From the NCBI RefSeq assembly GCF_041734735.1, contig NC_134896.1, positions 53,305,394 to 53,369,393 on the forward strand: DNA of 64,000 bases, in the 5' to 3' direction. The position numbers and the translations under genes are program-made. Source of the DNA: Babylonia areolata (Eukaryota; Mollusca; Gastropoda; Neogastropoda; Buccinidae). The notes under the pieces were generated by a model, which searched no databases, was not told the DNA's origin, and was given only the letters and a program-made list of their open reading frames with translations. Position 1 is the stretch's first letter. Each line of letters starts with the position of its first letter. Positions 46,601-56,420 of this stretch are shown here, piece by piece.

Positions 46601-49600
46601 CTACCAGACGCCACGACCAGGACTCGAGGAAAAGAGTAAAATCTCCGTCCTTAACCTACCAGACACCACGACCAGGACCCAAGGAAATGAGTAAAATCTC
46701 CGTCCTTAACCTACCAGACCAGGACACAAGGAAATGAGTAAAATCTCCGTCCTTAACCTACCAGACCAGGACACGAGGAAATGAGTAAAATCTCCGTCCT
46801 TAACCTACCAGACGCCACGACCAGGACTCGAGGAAATGAGTAAAATCTCCGTCCTTAACCTACCAGATGCCACGACCAGGACTCGAGGAAATGAGTAAAA
46901 TCTCCGTCCTTAACCTACCAGACACCATGACCAGGACTCAAGGAAATGAGTAAAATCTCCGTCCTTAACCTACCAGACGCCACGACCAGGACTCGAGGAA
47001 ATGAGTAAAATCTCTGTCCTTAACCTACAAGTTGCCGCCACCAGGATTCCAACCCAAAAAGCCTCAGAGTGAGGGTTTGACGCTTTATCCACGGAGCAGT
47101 TGTGCCTGTGTACAGTGGGGATGAAGGGAGGTGTGTAGAAGGCGGGTACCAACCTGGCACAGCGATCCAGCATCCTTAACATCACTTCTCCTATCTGAAG
47201 TTCATTCCAGTTATCCTGCACACACACACACCACACCACACCACACACACACACCACACACACACACACCACACACACCACACCACACACACCACACCAC
47301 ACACAAACACAACATAACCACACCCACACCACACACACACACACCACCTCACACACACCACACCACACCACACACACATACACAACCACACACACTATTT
47401 TACAATTCAAATATTCATTATGATCCTCCTACAGATGAAAAATCATTACTGATCACTTTGCTGTGTATTTTTTGTTTGCTGCATATTTGCATCATTTATG
47501 TCAATTAAGTATGTGCTAAAAAAACCCAACAAAACACAAGTGGTGTGGGGTGGGTGGAAAGCGTATAAATTCTTTGAAATGTTCGGCTGTGCGAATCACA
47601 TCTAATTTTCAGCAACACACACACAGGTACAAGAACGGTACACACATCATCTCACATAGCTCAAAAGCATAGTCACGCGCACACACATATACTTAGACCG
47701 ATGGACAGACAAACACAGAAAGAATGGACACTTACAAAGCATGTTAATTCTCTGAAACCAGCTGCATATAATTTTCACACACACACTCAAAAGCGCAGAC
47801 ATACCCAAGCACAAACATGCACACACACAGGCACGCGTGAACATGCAAATGCATGTCAAACAAATCATGTAATATATATCACTTAAAGTGGAAAGGCATA
47901 AAATAAGACTATGACAACACAACAATCACAAGCACAGACGTTCTCCATCCAAACACATGAGCATGCACACACACAACATTCACACACACACACACACACA
48001 ATTACAGACATACAAACACACACACACAGAGGTACGCACGTAACTTTTTTCAGTCAGTGTCAATTGGAGTGGAAAGATGTAAAACTGAAGACTAATCTGT
48101 GCTCTACACTCAGCTTATATCAGAGAGTAGCATATGTTTAAAGCTGGGCCAACAGTAAAGTGAGAGTGCTAAGACCTATGGTTTCCCCACTGCAATGGGA
48201 ATTAGTTTACAGCTTAGTCTTTTCGGAAGGACCCAAAACAGGAGGCAAGATTACACTGGCTCTTAGTGCTGCAGCCTTGGGAGCTAATTGGCCTCAGGGG
48301 ATGATTCCAACGCCAACTGTCCTAAAGCCCTCTTGGCTTCGAGAGTGGGGATGTAACTTGGGCAAGACACTCATTGTTTACAGTCAAATTCTAACCCGGA
48401 TAGTCTCCTGTTCTGACGGAAATGATGCTACGACCACGACTAACATACTACACACACACAGACACTTCAAATCACTGACACAGTGCACCTCATCAAAAGC
48501 AGGACTGCCAGCAATGACGATGTTGGGTCTGAAGGAGTCGATGGTGACTTTCTCCTCCAGTTCTTCGTTCACTGCCGCCAGTGACTCCTCCGTCACCACC
48601 AGGTAGGCGCCCCAGTCACTGAACGCTGCCTGCTCCACACACACACACAGTTTGTTTTAGTTTCTCAAGGAAGCATCACTGCGTCCAGACAAATCCATGT
48701 ACACCACATCACCTTCTTCGTTTGTGGGCTGCAACTCCCATGTTCACTCGTATGCACGCGAGTGGGCTTTTATGTGTATGGCCGTTTTTACCACGCCATG
48801 TAGGCAGCCATACTTCATTTTTGGGGGGTGTGCATGCTGGGCATGTTGTTTTCATGCCCCAATGAACGCTGACAGGGATTACAGGATCTTTAACATGTGT
48901 ATCTGATCTTCTGCGTGTGTATACACACGAAGGGGGTTCAGGCACAAGCAGGTCTGCACACATGTTGACCTGGGGGAATGAAAAAATCTTCCCCTTCACC
49001 CACCAAGATTCAAACCCGGGACCCTCAGAGTGAAAGTCCAACGCTTTAACCACTCGGCTATTGTGCCCATCACACCACATCAAACCTGCTAGGCAGATGC
49101 TCTACCAGAAGCAAAACCCATCTGCTGACACAAAGATTAACCCCCACCCCCCCACCCCAAAATGGTGGTGCCACTGCATGTTGACAATTACTGTCTGGGG
49201 AGAGCAGCCCAAATTTCACGAAGGGAAATCTGTTGTGACAAAACGTCATATAATACAATACAGTGCAATAAGATATTTTGTACGGATCAAGGCCTTACGA
49301 TAACATGCTTGTAATGTTTTGTAACAGACATACCTATTACTTTTCCCATGATTTTTATAACAGACATACCTATTACTTTTTCCATGATTCTACCACTCAG
49401 ATACTTCATAACACAAGTATCTTGTCACATGCTGAACAATTCTCACAGTGACTTTTTCAGGCAAGAGGGCAGTCAAAAAGTTGTAAATCTGGTCTCGACT
49501 TGAATGTAAAGCATGTTCATTCTAGTCAAATCAGAACCCTCTACAAAATATTGGTGTGCAGTAAACATGTTGACAGTGTAGCTAATCACTTGGTGTCATT

Positions 49601-49674
49601 CTGTCTGGTACGTCCACAATTTATTCCTCCTATTATCTGCTGACAAGAAATAGAAGGCCATGCATTTATCAGAA

Positions 49675-49709
<35 letters not shown>

Positions 49710-52700
49710 TATGAATATATCATTTTACATGACCATGTTTGTATTTTCCAAACATGAACAGAAATGTGCGTGTGTGCTTACGAATATATTACTGTACATG
49801 ACCATGTTTGTATTTTCCAAACATGAACATGCATTTATGCATCCGTTATTTGTCATTAATCAAAAAAACAAACAAAAAAACAAAAAAACAACAACAAAAA
49901 AAACCAAGAACAAAACGAAATCACAATCCAGAAATGCAGTTTAATCCAGAAGACTTTCATTTTCATAACTGGGTAAGCATGTGGGTTTTTTTTCTATATC
50001 TTTAATCCAAATTTTGTGTTGACAAAGTATTTACAGAAAAAATGACTTTGTCGACACAAACACACACACACATAAACATACACACTCACACACATACAGA
50101 AAACCAAATCAGGGCCTTACAGATATATATATATATATTTTTTTATTAATTCTTTATATCTGATAGATTATTTGATTCATTTTATGGCATGATCTCTTTT
50201 AACTGTCCTGTGTTACTTATGTTTCAAATGCTATGTGTATGTTTCTGGGGGCGTTTGAGTGAATGCTTTTAGTGCTGTTGTAAAGTGCACAGAGCTTCAA
50301 GAATATGCACTATAGCAAGACGTCTTAACAGATAAGTAAGTAAATTCACTTTGAAAAAAAAACAAAAACCAAAAAAAAAAAGTGTACTTGTCAGGACGTC
50401 AGACCATCAAATGCCCCCCCCCCCCTCCCCCTCCCCCCCCCCTAAAAAAAACCAATCCACTTTGTTGACACGCGTGAGCCAAAGAACCCCACCTGGTCTC
50501 CAGGCAGACTGGGGTTGCCCGCAGGCTTGCGAGTTCTGGTGAGGTCCTGGCGGGCCAGGCTGGGGGCCGAGAAGAGCATGCGCAGACCCTGCGTCTTGAG
50601 GTAGGTGGAGAACCAGAAGGCTGCGTCGTCCCCGCAGTCCATGCCCTCAAATCTCTCGCTCCACACCCTCATCAACACACACCACACTTCTTTCTTAATC
50701 TAAATCAACTCCTTCAACTTCACCTGCAATAGCTATATCTTTAGTGTACTGTGATGTATGTGACTGGCTTTAGGCGTTAGGAGTGGTATATTGTGATACT
50801 TATATATATATTTTTTAAAGTATTGTGATTTTGAGATTAACTTTAAGTAAAGTGATATGGGATTTAATTAAGTATTGTGACATGATATGTGCATTACTTA
50901 GGTATTGTGATATATATATAATATGTATGATGAATGTTTATGTAGTGTGTGATGAATTCATGTGCGTATGTGAACATAAGGTAGCATCCAAGTGTTCACC
51001 TGGATGTCTGTACAGGGTTTGTGCATATAAGTTTCGCATTTTAGAGTTGAAATGCATGTTTTGAACGATGGATTGTACACTGTACAGGGCAACTGAGCAT
51101 GTTTTACATGGAATGGAGCTTTAAGAATTAAAGTATTTTTTGTCATTTTTTGTAAATTTTTCATCACAGTGTTTTCATGCATGTTTTAAACATCGATTTA
51201 TACTTTTTTAAATCACAAATTGAGCATGTTTTATATGAAAAGGTGCTTTATATAAATGAAAGTGTCATTATCATTATTGCAAGTTTTTCATTACAGTGTT
51301 TAAATGAATGTTTCAAATGTCGTTTATAAAAATACATTGTACATCGCATCTGAGCATGTTGTACAGGGAAAGACACCATATGAAAGTATCATTATTATCA
51401 TAAGTTTTTTCAGTGCAGTAATTTCATGCATGTTTTAAACACTGGATTTTACACTGTATAGCAAAACTGAACACGTTTTCCAAGGAAAGACGTTTTATCT
51501 GTATTTGTATTTCTTTTTATCACAACAGATTTCTCTGTGTGAAACACTGTCTTGTCTTCATCATGTTCATGTTATCTATGTTGTTCGTTCATATTTTCAA
51601 GCCTTGCAGAGAAAAATGAAATATTGATTGGAAATTAAAAAATAAAATAAAAATAAAATAAAATAAAAAATCAACATTATTACCTGCACTTGACGACCTT
51701 GGCGCGGTCAGTGGCAGGACACAGCGGTACCGTCAAGGTGGGCATGTCGGGAGCGTTGAGGACCAGCCCCTCCTCAAGCACCTCCACACTGATCAGCGCC
51801 ATCTTGGGGAATTGCCGCTGGGTCACAAAGTCCCCGTTGGACCGGGCAGCCATCCAATGTCTGTTGCCATACACTGATCACTGGTCGCATCATATCTCCT
51901 TCTTCGTTCATGGGCTGCAACTCCCACGTTCACTCGTATGTACATGAGTGGGCTTTTACTTACGTGTATGACCGTTTTTACCCCGCCATGTAGGCAGCCA
52001 TATTCTGTTTTCAGGGGTGTGCATGCTGGGTATGTTCTTGTTTCCGTTACCCACCAAACGCTGACATGGATTACAGGATCTTAAATGTGCGTATTTAATC
52101 TTCTGCTTGCGTATACACACGAAGGGGATTCAGGCACAAGCAGGTCTGCACATATGTTGACCTGGGAGATCGGAAAAATCTCCACTCTTTACCCACCAAG
52201 TGCTGTTGCCTAAATTCGAACCCCAGACCCTCAGACTCGGCTATTGCGCCTGTCAAATCAAATCAAATCATAGCGTTTATAGCCTCGCCAACCACTGAGG
52301 CCATCTCAAGCCGAGTCAAGGCTATCACTACGTCAGCATAGATGTACTTCAAGTCAAGCATAAAAAAAGTACAATAATGAAAACTAATCACCGCTTCAAT
52401 CTTTTCACGGATGACTGATCGATCCATCGATTGTAACGACTTTCTGCACATTTTTGTTTTTAGTGATCTAAGTGACCATGTCTCATTTACTTTACATGAC
52501 CATAAAGCGAGAAGCCATGTGCAGCACGTACTTGGTGTACTGAAAAGGAACTTGTGGCAACAAAAGTGTTGTCCTCTGGCAAAATTCTGTAGATCAAAAT
52601 CCACTCTCATGGGTACAAAAACATATCTGCATGCACTCACGGCCTGAATGGCATGTTGGATTATGTTGCTGCTGTCAGGCATTTACCTAGCAGTTGTGCT

Positions 52701-54533
52701 GTGGCATATGTAGACTGACACCTCCTTGAGAAATTACAAGGTTTTTTTTTTATATATATATATAAAGGATGAGTGTATATGGATTTGTACCAAGGCAGGG
52801 ATGCCTCCTTGAGAAATCAAAATGAAGAAATCAATCTAATGGAACTAACCTTAACCCACTGAATGCTGCTGGTAAATATGATTGCCAGTGAAGGGCTATC
52901 ACCTCACGAAGAAAAGACTGACTTTACTGTTCAGGTTGTATTGTATGTCCCCACTCTTCCTCTCAGGATTGCACAACATAATGAACATGATCAGCAAAAT
53001 ATATGACATTATTGGTACATGTACAAAAAGCAGCAATCATACTTCAAACCTATCCCACACTGCCATCTCATTTCACCTGGGTAAAGCAGCCATGGTGTTA
53101 ATCTTCTTTCATATTGGTAAGAATTACTGCCACACAGAGGAGGTAACCTACTTGGGGAGGTTATCAGCTGTAGCTACTTTCGTTTTCTCTGCATAGGCGG
53201 GTAGTAGTTTGCACAGGACAGGAATCGGACCCCTGCTGGAGTCTGCACTAGTGGGTCACAGGTTAAGTATGTGTAATTAAATGCTGCATTATATTTCTTT
53301 ACTGTACATCTTGGGCAGTCACTGTCGGTAACAAATTATGAAACACTCATTTCCTAATAAGTGATATTAAAATCAGCTTGTATACAGACCATCTACTAAC
53401 ATGGCTCTCTAGATATGTGAGAAAAAAAAGGAACAGACATATAGTTATCTACTTAATTTTCTCTATGTGTATGGCAATAAAGTGACTGGGAGAATAAACC
53501 ACTATTGATTTTTATCTTTTACTGAGTCTATATATAAAGAATATCATTGTGGTAATCAAGCAATCATTCTACTTACCATTAAATCAAAATGGTCTCAAAC
53601 GAAAACTTCACATTATCACCCAGAACTGAAATGGACTGTCCTAAATTGTGCTGCAGCAGCTGGCAACCTTGACATTTTTAAGTGCCAGAACCCACTTCAC
53701 CAATTTTGATTATTTCATGACCAGTACTGACCACTAACCAAAGTGTGCAGCTTGCTTTGGATATATTGTGTTAACATCTTTCCACGGAGTACTTTCTTTG
53801 CAATATTTGTACTTTTTCACTGGTTTTGACCGCTACTCAAAAGTATATGCAACAAATACAGATCTGGGGCAACATGGTCATGGGAGACTGTGACTGAACC
53901 TGGGGAACACAGACCTGGAGGAAAATAAACCCACCATAATAGTTCTGGGGAACAGACCTGGGTGGACACAGACACGGGGGGGGGGGGGGGCATAGATCTG
54001 GGGGAACATAGACCTGGGGGAATGTAGACCTTGGGGAACACAGACCAGGGGGAATTGAACTTATACCTGGGGGAACACAGACCCGAGGAAACATTGCCAC
54101 TGTGGGTTGCAGGCCTGGAAAAATACTGTCCAATCAAAGGGGGTTCTTCTTCTTTCTTTTTCCCCTGACTACCGCCTTCAACTTTGTGAAGATTCTGTTG
54201 GCGGCCATAGTGGCCGTACTCCGTCTAGCCAATGATGCACCCCTCGCGTACACAAACACACGTTCACACGATAGCTGCTAGCATTAACTATGTATAAACA
54301 AATCACCTGTCTGTCGCTTCTCCGCACTTCAATCCCAGGCGTGTGGCAATGCTTTCTGTCACGGGAATCCCACGACACGATTTCACGGGGTAGCACTTCA
54401 TCGCTGTCACGGTACCGACTTTCACCATCTTCTGTCGCCTGTTCTTTCGTGCCAATGCTGCAAAAACCATCTTTACTATCGCTCCTGTCACCAAAACTCC
54501 AAAAATAACATATTCTCTGGGAAGGTCTGGCAT
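43553..54533 (-). CDS. Mitochondrial amidoxime-reducing component (MTARC1/2 type), whole gene, 7 coding exons
   Basis: mARC is a molybdenum-cofactor enzyme of the outer mitochondrial membrane that, with cytochrome b5 and its reductase, reduces N-hydroxylated compounds. Exons in gene order: 54533-54307, 51860-51684, 50667-50493, 48629-48489, 47215-47154, 45552-45478, 43664-43553. They total 969 bases, 322 residues plus stop (human 335-337), with GT-AG borders and every phase closing. Residues 8-27 are a membrane anchor followed by basic ARKNRRQK. The MOSC N-terminal beta-barrel has VGTVTAMKCYPVKSCRG; the MOSC domain has FRPNIVIAG, W.ELQIGEV and RCVLTTV. C262 aligns with the Mo-binding cysteine of human mARC1 (Cys273). 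The C terminus GVIRVGDPVYALL matches human GTIKVGDPVYLL. Human has two paralogues, so 1 versus 2 is not assigned. Confidence 0.96.
43620..44500 (-). repeat. Minisatellite copied from the MTARC exon 7 acceptor junction
   Basis: About 16-17 units of 45-60 bp. In gene sense each reads (TG)n TGCAG|CATTAACTGTG, then TTCTTGAGTTTAGCAAGAGT and CC. The true exon 7 start, TGCAG|CATTCGCTGTGTC with CCTGAGTTTGGCAAGAGCCC, is the terminal unit. Units thus repeat a full 3' splice site plus the first codons (peptide SIxCxxEFxKSPV). One stray unit lies past the exon at 42985-43015. Confidence 0.9.
44550..45110 (+). mobile_element. Second copy of the long-TIR element's left end, diverged
   Basis: Repeats the order of 37229-37760: ATTTACCGTGACCC, 'gtgcagactccagcaggggt', 'ctatgcggag', GGGTCATGGTAAGTATG, then 'ttttaattacacatacttaa' and a subterminal part. 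It lies in MTARC intron 6. Older than the 37-kb copy, judged by divergence. Confidence 0.7.
45240..45362 (-). mobile_element. SINE family A, 5'-truncated
   Basis: Reverse orientation; only the 3' third is present ('ttcttcttctgcgttc', 'cagccatactccgctttc'). It lies in MTARC intron 6, about 115 bases beyond exon 6. Confidence 0.8.
45478..45552 (-). CDS. MTARC coding exon 6
   Basis: Completes Arg261 and encodes CVLTTVSPEKGEKDPKGEPL and ETLR, residues 262-285, plus two bases of Arg286. C262 is the expected Mo ligand. Acceptor GACAG|GTGCG, donor AGACG|GTGAGT. Confidence 0.94.
45553..46022 (-). other. MTARC intron 5, part next to exon 6
   Basis: C-rich stretches near 45640-45690 and 45990-46025 and unremarkable AT-rich sequence. 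No gene or known element. Confidence 0.5.
46023..47040. repeat. 55-bp minisatellite, about 18 units, derived from a SINE
   Basis: Unit GAAATGAGTAAAATCTCCGT, CCTTAACCTACCAGACGCCA, CGACCAGGACTCGAG, mostly 95-100% identical between units. Reversed, it reads CTCGAGTCCTGGTCGTGGCG then TCTGGTAGGTTAAGGACGGA and GATTTTAC. It is colinear with SINE A from its B box onward (GTTCGAATCACGGTGACGGC, CCTGGTGGGTAAAGGGTGGA, GATTTTTAC). A single leftover tRNA-like head follows at 47030-47105. Confidence 0.88.
47030..47105 (-). mobile_element. SINE tRNA-like head fragment at the array edge
   Basis: Reverse-strand reading gives CACAACTGCTCCGTGGATAA, a long arm, and a B box GGTTGGAATCC. It joins directly to the last 55-bp unit, as expected if the array grew from this SINE copy. 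Confidence 0.65.
47154..47215 (-). CDS. MTARC coding exon 5
   Basis: Encodes DNWNELQIGEVMLRMLDRCA, residues 241-260, plus two bases of Arg261. Homologous to human DSWDELLIGDVELKRVMACS. Acceptor TGCAG|GAT after a CA-rich microsatellite (47218-47395), donor CCAG|GTTGGT. Confidence 0.93.
47216..48488 (-). other. MTARC intron 4, contents
   Basis: CA-rich microsatellites at 47218-47395 and 47780-48030, and dispersed repeat D at 48155-48450. No gene; His/Thr-rich open frames here are readings of the CA repeats. Confidence 0.65.
48155..48450 (+). repeat. Dispersed repeat D, copy 2
   Basis: Colinear with 38640-38945 (words 'gcttagtcttttcgg', 'cttagtgctgcagccttgg', 'gatgtaacttgggcaag'). It lies about 40 bases from MTARC exon 4. 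Confidence 0.65.
48489..48629 (-). CDS. MTARC coding exon 4
   Basis: Residues 194-240, AAFSDWGAYLVVTEESLAAV then NEELEEKVTIDSFRPNIVIA and GSPAFDE. Matches human DQIAYSD..PFLILSEASLADLN..FRPNIVISG. Acceptor GAGCAG|GCA, donor GAG|GTGCAC, phase 0 on both sides. Confidence 0.95.
48711..49070 (-). mobile_element. SINE family A inserted into an older SINE
   Basis: Reverse full-length copy with head near 49070 (A box TAGCCGAGTGG, B box GTTTGAATC). It splits an older tRNA-type SINE: 'ctcaaggaagcatcactgc' on the left, 'ctgctaggcagatgctctac' on the right. The duplicated target is about ACACCACATCA on both sides. Confidence 0.85.
49140..50492 (-). other. MTARC intron 3, contents
   Basis: A SINE B 3' fragment is at 49190-49275. 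A two-copy duplication ('tacctattacttttcccatg') is at 49330-49390. A GT run with a short duplicated block ('acatgaccatgtttgtattt') is at 49675-49830. There are AAAC runs near 49860 and a C run near 50415-50440. No gene is seen. Confidence 0.6.
50493..50667 (-). CDS. MTARC coding exon 3
   Basis: Completes Arg135 and encodes residues 136-193, VWSERFEGMDCGDDAAFWFS, TYLKTQGLRMLFSAPSLARQ, then DLTRTRKPAGNPSLPGDQ. Matches human VHGLEIEGRDCGEATAQWIT. Acceptor ATGAG|G, donor CAG|GTGGGG. Confidence 0.94.
50668..51683 (-). other. MTARC intron 2, contents
   Basis: AT-rich. Four degenerate copies of a block of about 120-140 bases ('gagcatgttttacatg.aa', 'cattatcat', 'catgcatgttttaaac') run from about 51040 to 51500. 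A SINE B tail is at 51497-51540 (reverse), and an (aaaat)n run at 51635-51668. Confidence 0.55.
51040..51500. repeat. Degenerate tandem repeat, about 125 bp, four units
   Basis: Each unit reads 'tgcatgttttaaac' or similar, then 'tacactgtacag', 'aactgagcatgtttta', and 'atta.cat'. The units are strongly diverged, so the duplication is old. The same 'gagcatgtttta' words occur at 45775. Confidence 0.6.
51684..51860 (-). CDS. MTARC coding exon 2
   Basis: Completes Arg76 and encodes residues 77-134, HWMAARSNGDFVTQRQFPKM, ALISVEVLEEGLVLNAPDMP, then TLTVPLCPATDRAKVVKC, plus two bases of Arg135. Human RFWLVINQEGNMVTARQEPRL is the match. Acceptor CAACAG|A, donor TGCAG|GTAATA. Confidence 0.95.
51897..52254 (-). 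mobile_element. SINE family A next to MTARC exon 2
   Basis: Reverse full-length copy in the gene's own sense, with the tRNA-like head near 52254 and tail at 51897. Only about 36 bases separate its tail from exon 2. The B-box region is partly lost on the head side. Confidence 0.85.
52495..52830 (+). mobile_element. SINE B fragment followed by a tRNA-type SINE fragment
   Basis: 52495-52645 has 'tgtgcagcacgtacttgg' and 'gttgtcctctggcaaaattc' of SINE B. 52650-52735 and 52775-52830 have 'gctgctgtcaggcattta', 'ctagcagttgtgctg' and 'ggatttgtaccaaggcag' of the other SINE type. Confidence 0.6.
53120..53280 (+). mobile_element. Solo right end of the long-TIR element
   Basis: Matches the last 150-160 bases of the element at 42937: 'ggaggtaacctacttggg', 'gcataggcgggtagtagttt', 'gcacaggacaggaat', 'gtctgcactagtgggtcac', 'taagtatgtgtaattaaa'. 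It has no left end and lies in MTARC intron 1. Confidence 0.75.
53281..54306 (-). other. MTARC intron 1, part next to exon 1
   Basis: Unremarkable to 53880. A degenerate 16-20-bp repeat of 'ctgggggaacacagac' runs from about 53890 to 54100 with a G run at 53976-53990. No gene is seen. Confidence 0.6.
53890..54100. repeat. Degenerate short tandem repeat (CTGGGGGAACACAGAC)
   Basis: About nine spaced copies of 'ctgggggaacacagac' with changes. Pro-rich open frames on the reverse strand here are readings of this repeat. Confidence 0.75.
54307..54533 (-). CDS. MTARC coding exon 1
   Basis: Residues 1-75, MPDLPREYVIFGVLVTGAIV (membrane anchor), KMVFAALARKNRRQKMVKVG and TVTAMKCYPVKSCRG, to CGEATD, plus two bases of Arg76. 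Donor ACAG|GTGATT. The start is the first ATG; upstream in-frame sequence has a stop. Confidence 0.95.
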
Positions 54534-54900
54534 TTTTTCTTCGTTTTTAACTCAAAGCAAAATATGCTTTTGCCGAGTTGCAGAGTTTTACCGAATGAAA
54601 CTTGATTTGAAATTAAGCGCTGATATGCGTTCTTCGCACAGCAACTCAGTATGGATTCTGACGGCAAGCGGGTGACATCAAACAGCATCGGTACAATCAG
54701 CTAAACTGCCATGACAAATAGTATGACATATGCGCGGCATCGAAATACCATCTGCCTCAGTGTAATCTGACACGACCGCTCGAGGTCGATGTTCACTTAT
54801 CTTGCGCCCAAGCCAGCGAGGTGACGACCCAGATGATAGCAGAGAACCTAGAATACAAGGACGTTCAGCTAGCCAATGAATTGTCAAATGCATTTTGCAC
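54534..54900 (-). promoter_or_regulatory. MTARC 5' UTR and probable promoter region
   Basis: Sequence directly upstream of the MTARC ATG in gene sense. It has more CpG than the surroundings (for example GCGCGGCATCG near 54732, CGACCGCTCGAGGTCG near 54773). No TATA box is clear. The start of transcription is not visible. Confidence 0.4.
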
Positions 54901-55222
54901 GTGCGCTCCCTGCCTTCCCGTGCTTGCTTGCTTTTTTTTTTTTTTTTTAAACCGGAACGGATTTTCACACCGGAAGATGTCAACTTTATACGAAAGACAA
55001 AACAAGCTTTCATTTGTTAGGATGCTCCCCCCTTTCATCACACACACACACACACACACACACACAAATGCGCGGGCGCGCGCTCGTACACACACACACA
55101 CTTCAGTATCGTTAAAATGATGTTCGCTGTATTTAACATTGCCCCTGCTGCTGTTCTGTTTGTCTGTCTTCCTGTTGTTTCCTCATGTGATGTTTTCCAA
55201 CCTACATTAGTATGGTTTTTTG

Positions 55223-55257
<35 letters not shown>

Positions 55258-55356
55258 GCACACATATATATATGCATATATATATGTATGGGTTATTATA
55301 TATACACGCTTTTATGTACACCTATAGCTTTTTTCACATGTATGCATGCATGCATG

Positions 55357-55393
<37 letters not shown>

Positions 55394-55865
55394 TTGGCCT
55401 TGATGTGCCTACTCTAATTCCCTAGTGGAAAAAAATCGTTTGTTTCACATGCACAAATGTAACAAAAGAGATTTTGGCAACTTTACTCCCAGTGCAGAGA
55501 AACAGAGAATGAGTGTGCCTGTGTGTGGGTATGCGTATGCATTTGCCTGTATATTGTACCAGGAGCATAATAAACAGAATGTGGCACTTAATAACAACTG
55601 AATCAATGTAATAATCTGCCGTAATGTGGACCTTGAACTCTGCTAATTATATTTCACATTATAAGGAGAAACTGAATCTGGATGAATGAGTTTTCGTGGA
55701 CCCTGACAATGCTAATGAACAGCTGCTTTCAGTTTGCAGTAACCCCCCCACCCACCCCCACCCCTACACACACACACACAATTGTGACTACTCTAAAGTG
55801 ATTTCCCAAACTGCCATATATGTGTGTAAATCGGTTTTCAGTACATACCAGTTTTACTGCAGAAG
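54901..55865. other. Intergenic DNA with microsatellites
   Basis: CA runs at 55038-55065 and 55090-55105, AT/CA mixed runs at 55220-55310, a (catg)n-GT run at 55340-55393, and a C-rich patch at 55745. No gene is seen. Confidence 0.6.
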
Positions 55866-56420
55866 AATGTGGCTGAATGGTTAAGAGATTCATCTGTTCA
55901 TAGTGTTCGTGGGGGGTCTGTGTTTGAATTCTGGTCTCGCCCTTTCTTCCCAGTTTGGAAAATCAAATGGAGAGTCTAGGCATTCAGATGAAATAAGAAA
56001 CTGAAGGCCTGTGTGCAGCATGTACCTGGCACACTGAAAAACCCATGGCAATTTCTTGTCCTCTGGCAAAATTCTGGAGAAGAAAACCCTATTGGATAGG
56101 TACACAGTTATATGTGGTGTGTCCATCGAGATCGATGATGACCATCGTTGTCAGCTGGGGGATGGGGGGAGGGTGGTGGTGGGGGGGGGTGGGGGGGGGG
56201 ATGCTCATGAATCTATCTGTGAGTGCACAGATGGCTGAATAGTCCAATCTGCGCACGAAATGTTCGCTGACAGTTGGGGCAGACAAAGACAGGCATATCA
56301 TTGTCAGTTATATATGCTTTCACTGAAGGCAAGACTAGCGTGTTGGGTTAGGCTACTGGTCAAGCATCTGCCTGTGGTGCAACATATATGGATTTATCCA
56401 AACACAGTGATGTCTCCTTA
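55866..56420 (+). mobile_element. SINE B followed by a tRNA-type SINE fragment
   Basis: 55866-56112 is a plus-orientation SINE B with head ('gtggctgaatggttaagag', B box GTTTGAATTC) and body ('ctctggcaaaattctgg'). 56335-56420 matches the other SINE ('gttgggttaggctactgg', 'ggatttatccaaacacag'). A G-rich run is at 56155-56205. Confidence 0.65.

Noticed and set aside
46023-47040. 55-bp repeat looked at as a CRISPR array
   Set aside because: Head-to-tail identical units without spacers, in an intron, with a SINE parent.
47131-47508. His/Thr-rich open frame
   Set aside because: It is a reading of a CA-rich microsatellite next to MTARC exon 5.
53817-54137. Pro-rich reverse open frames
   Set aside because: They arise from the CTGGGGGAACACAGAC short repeat in MTARC intron 1.
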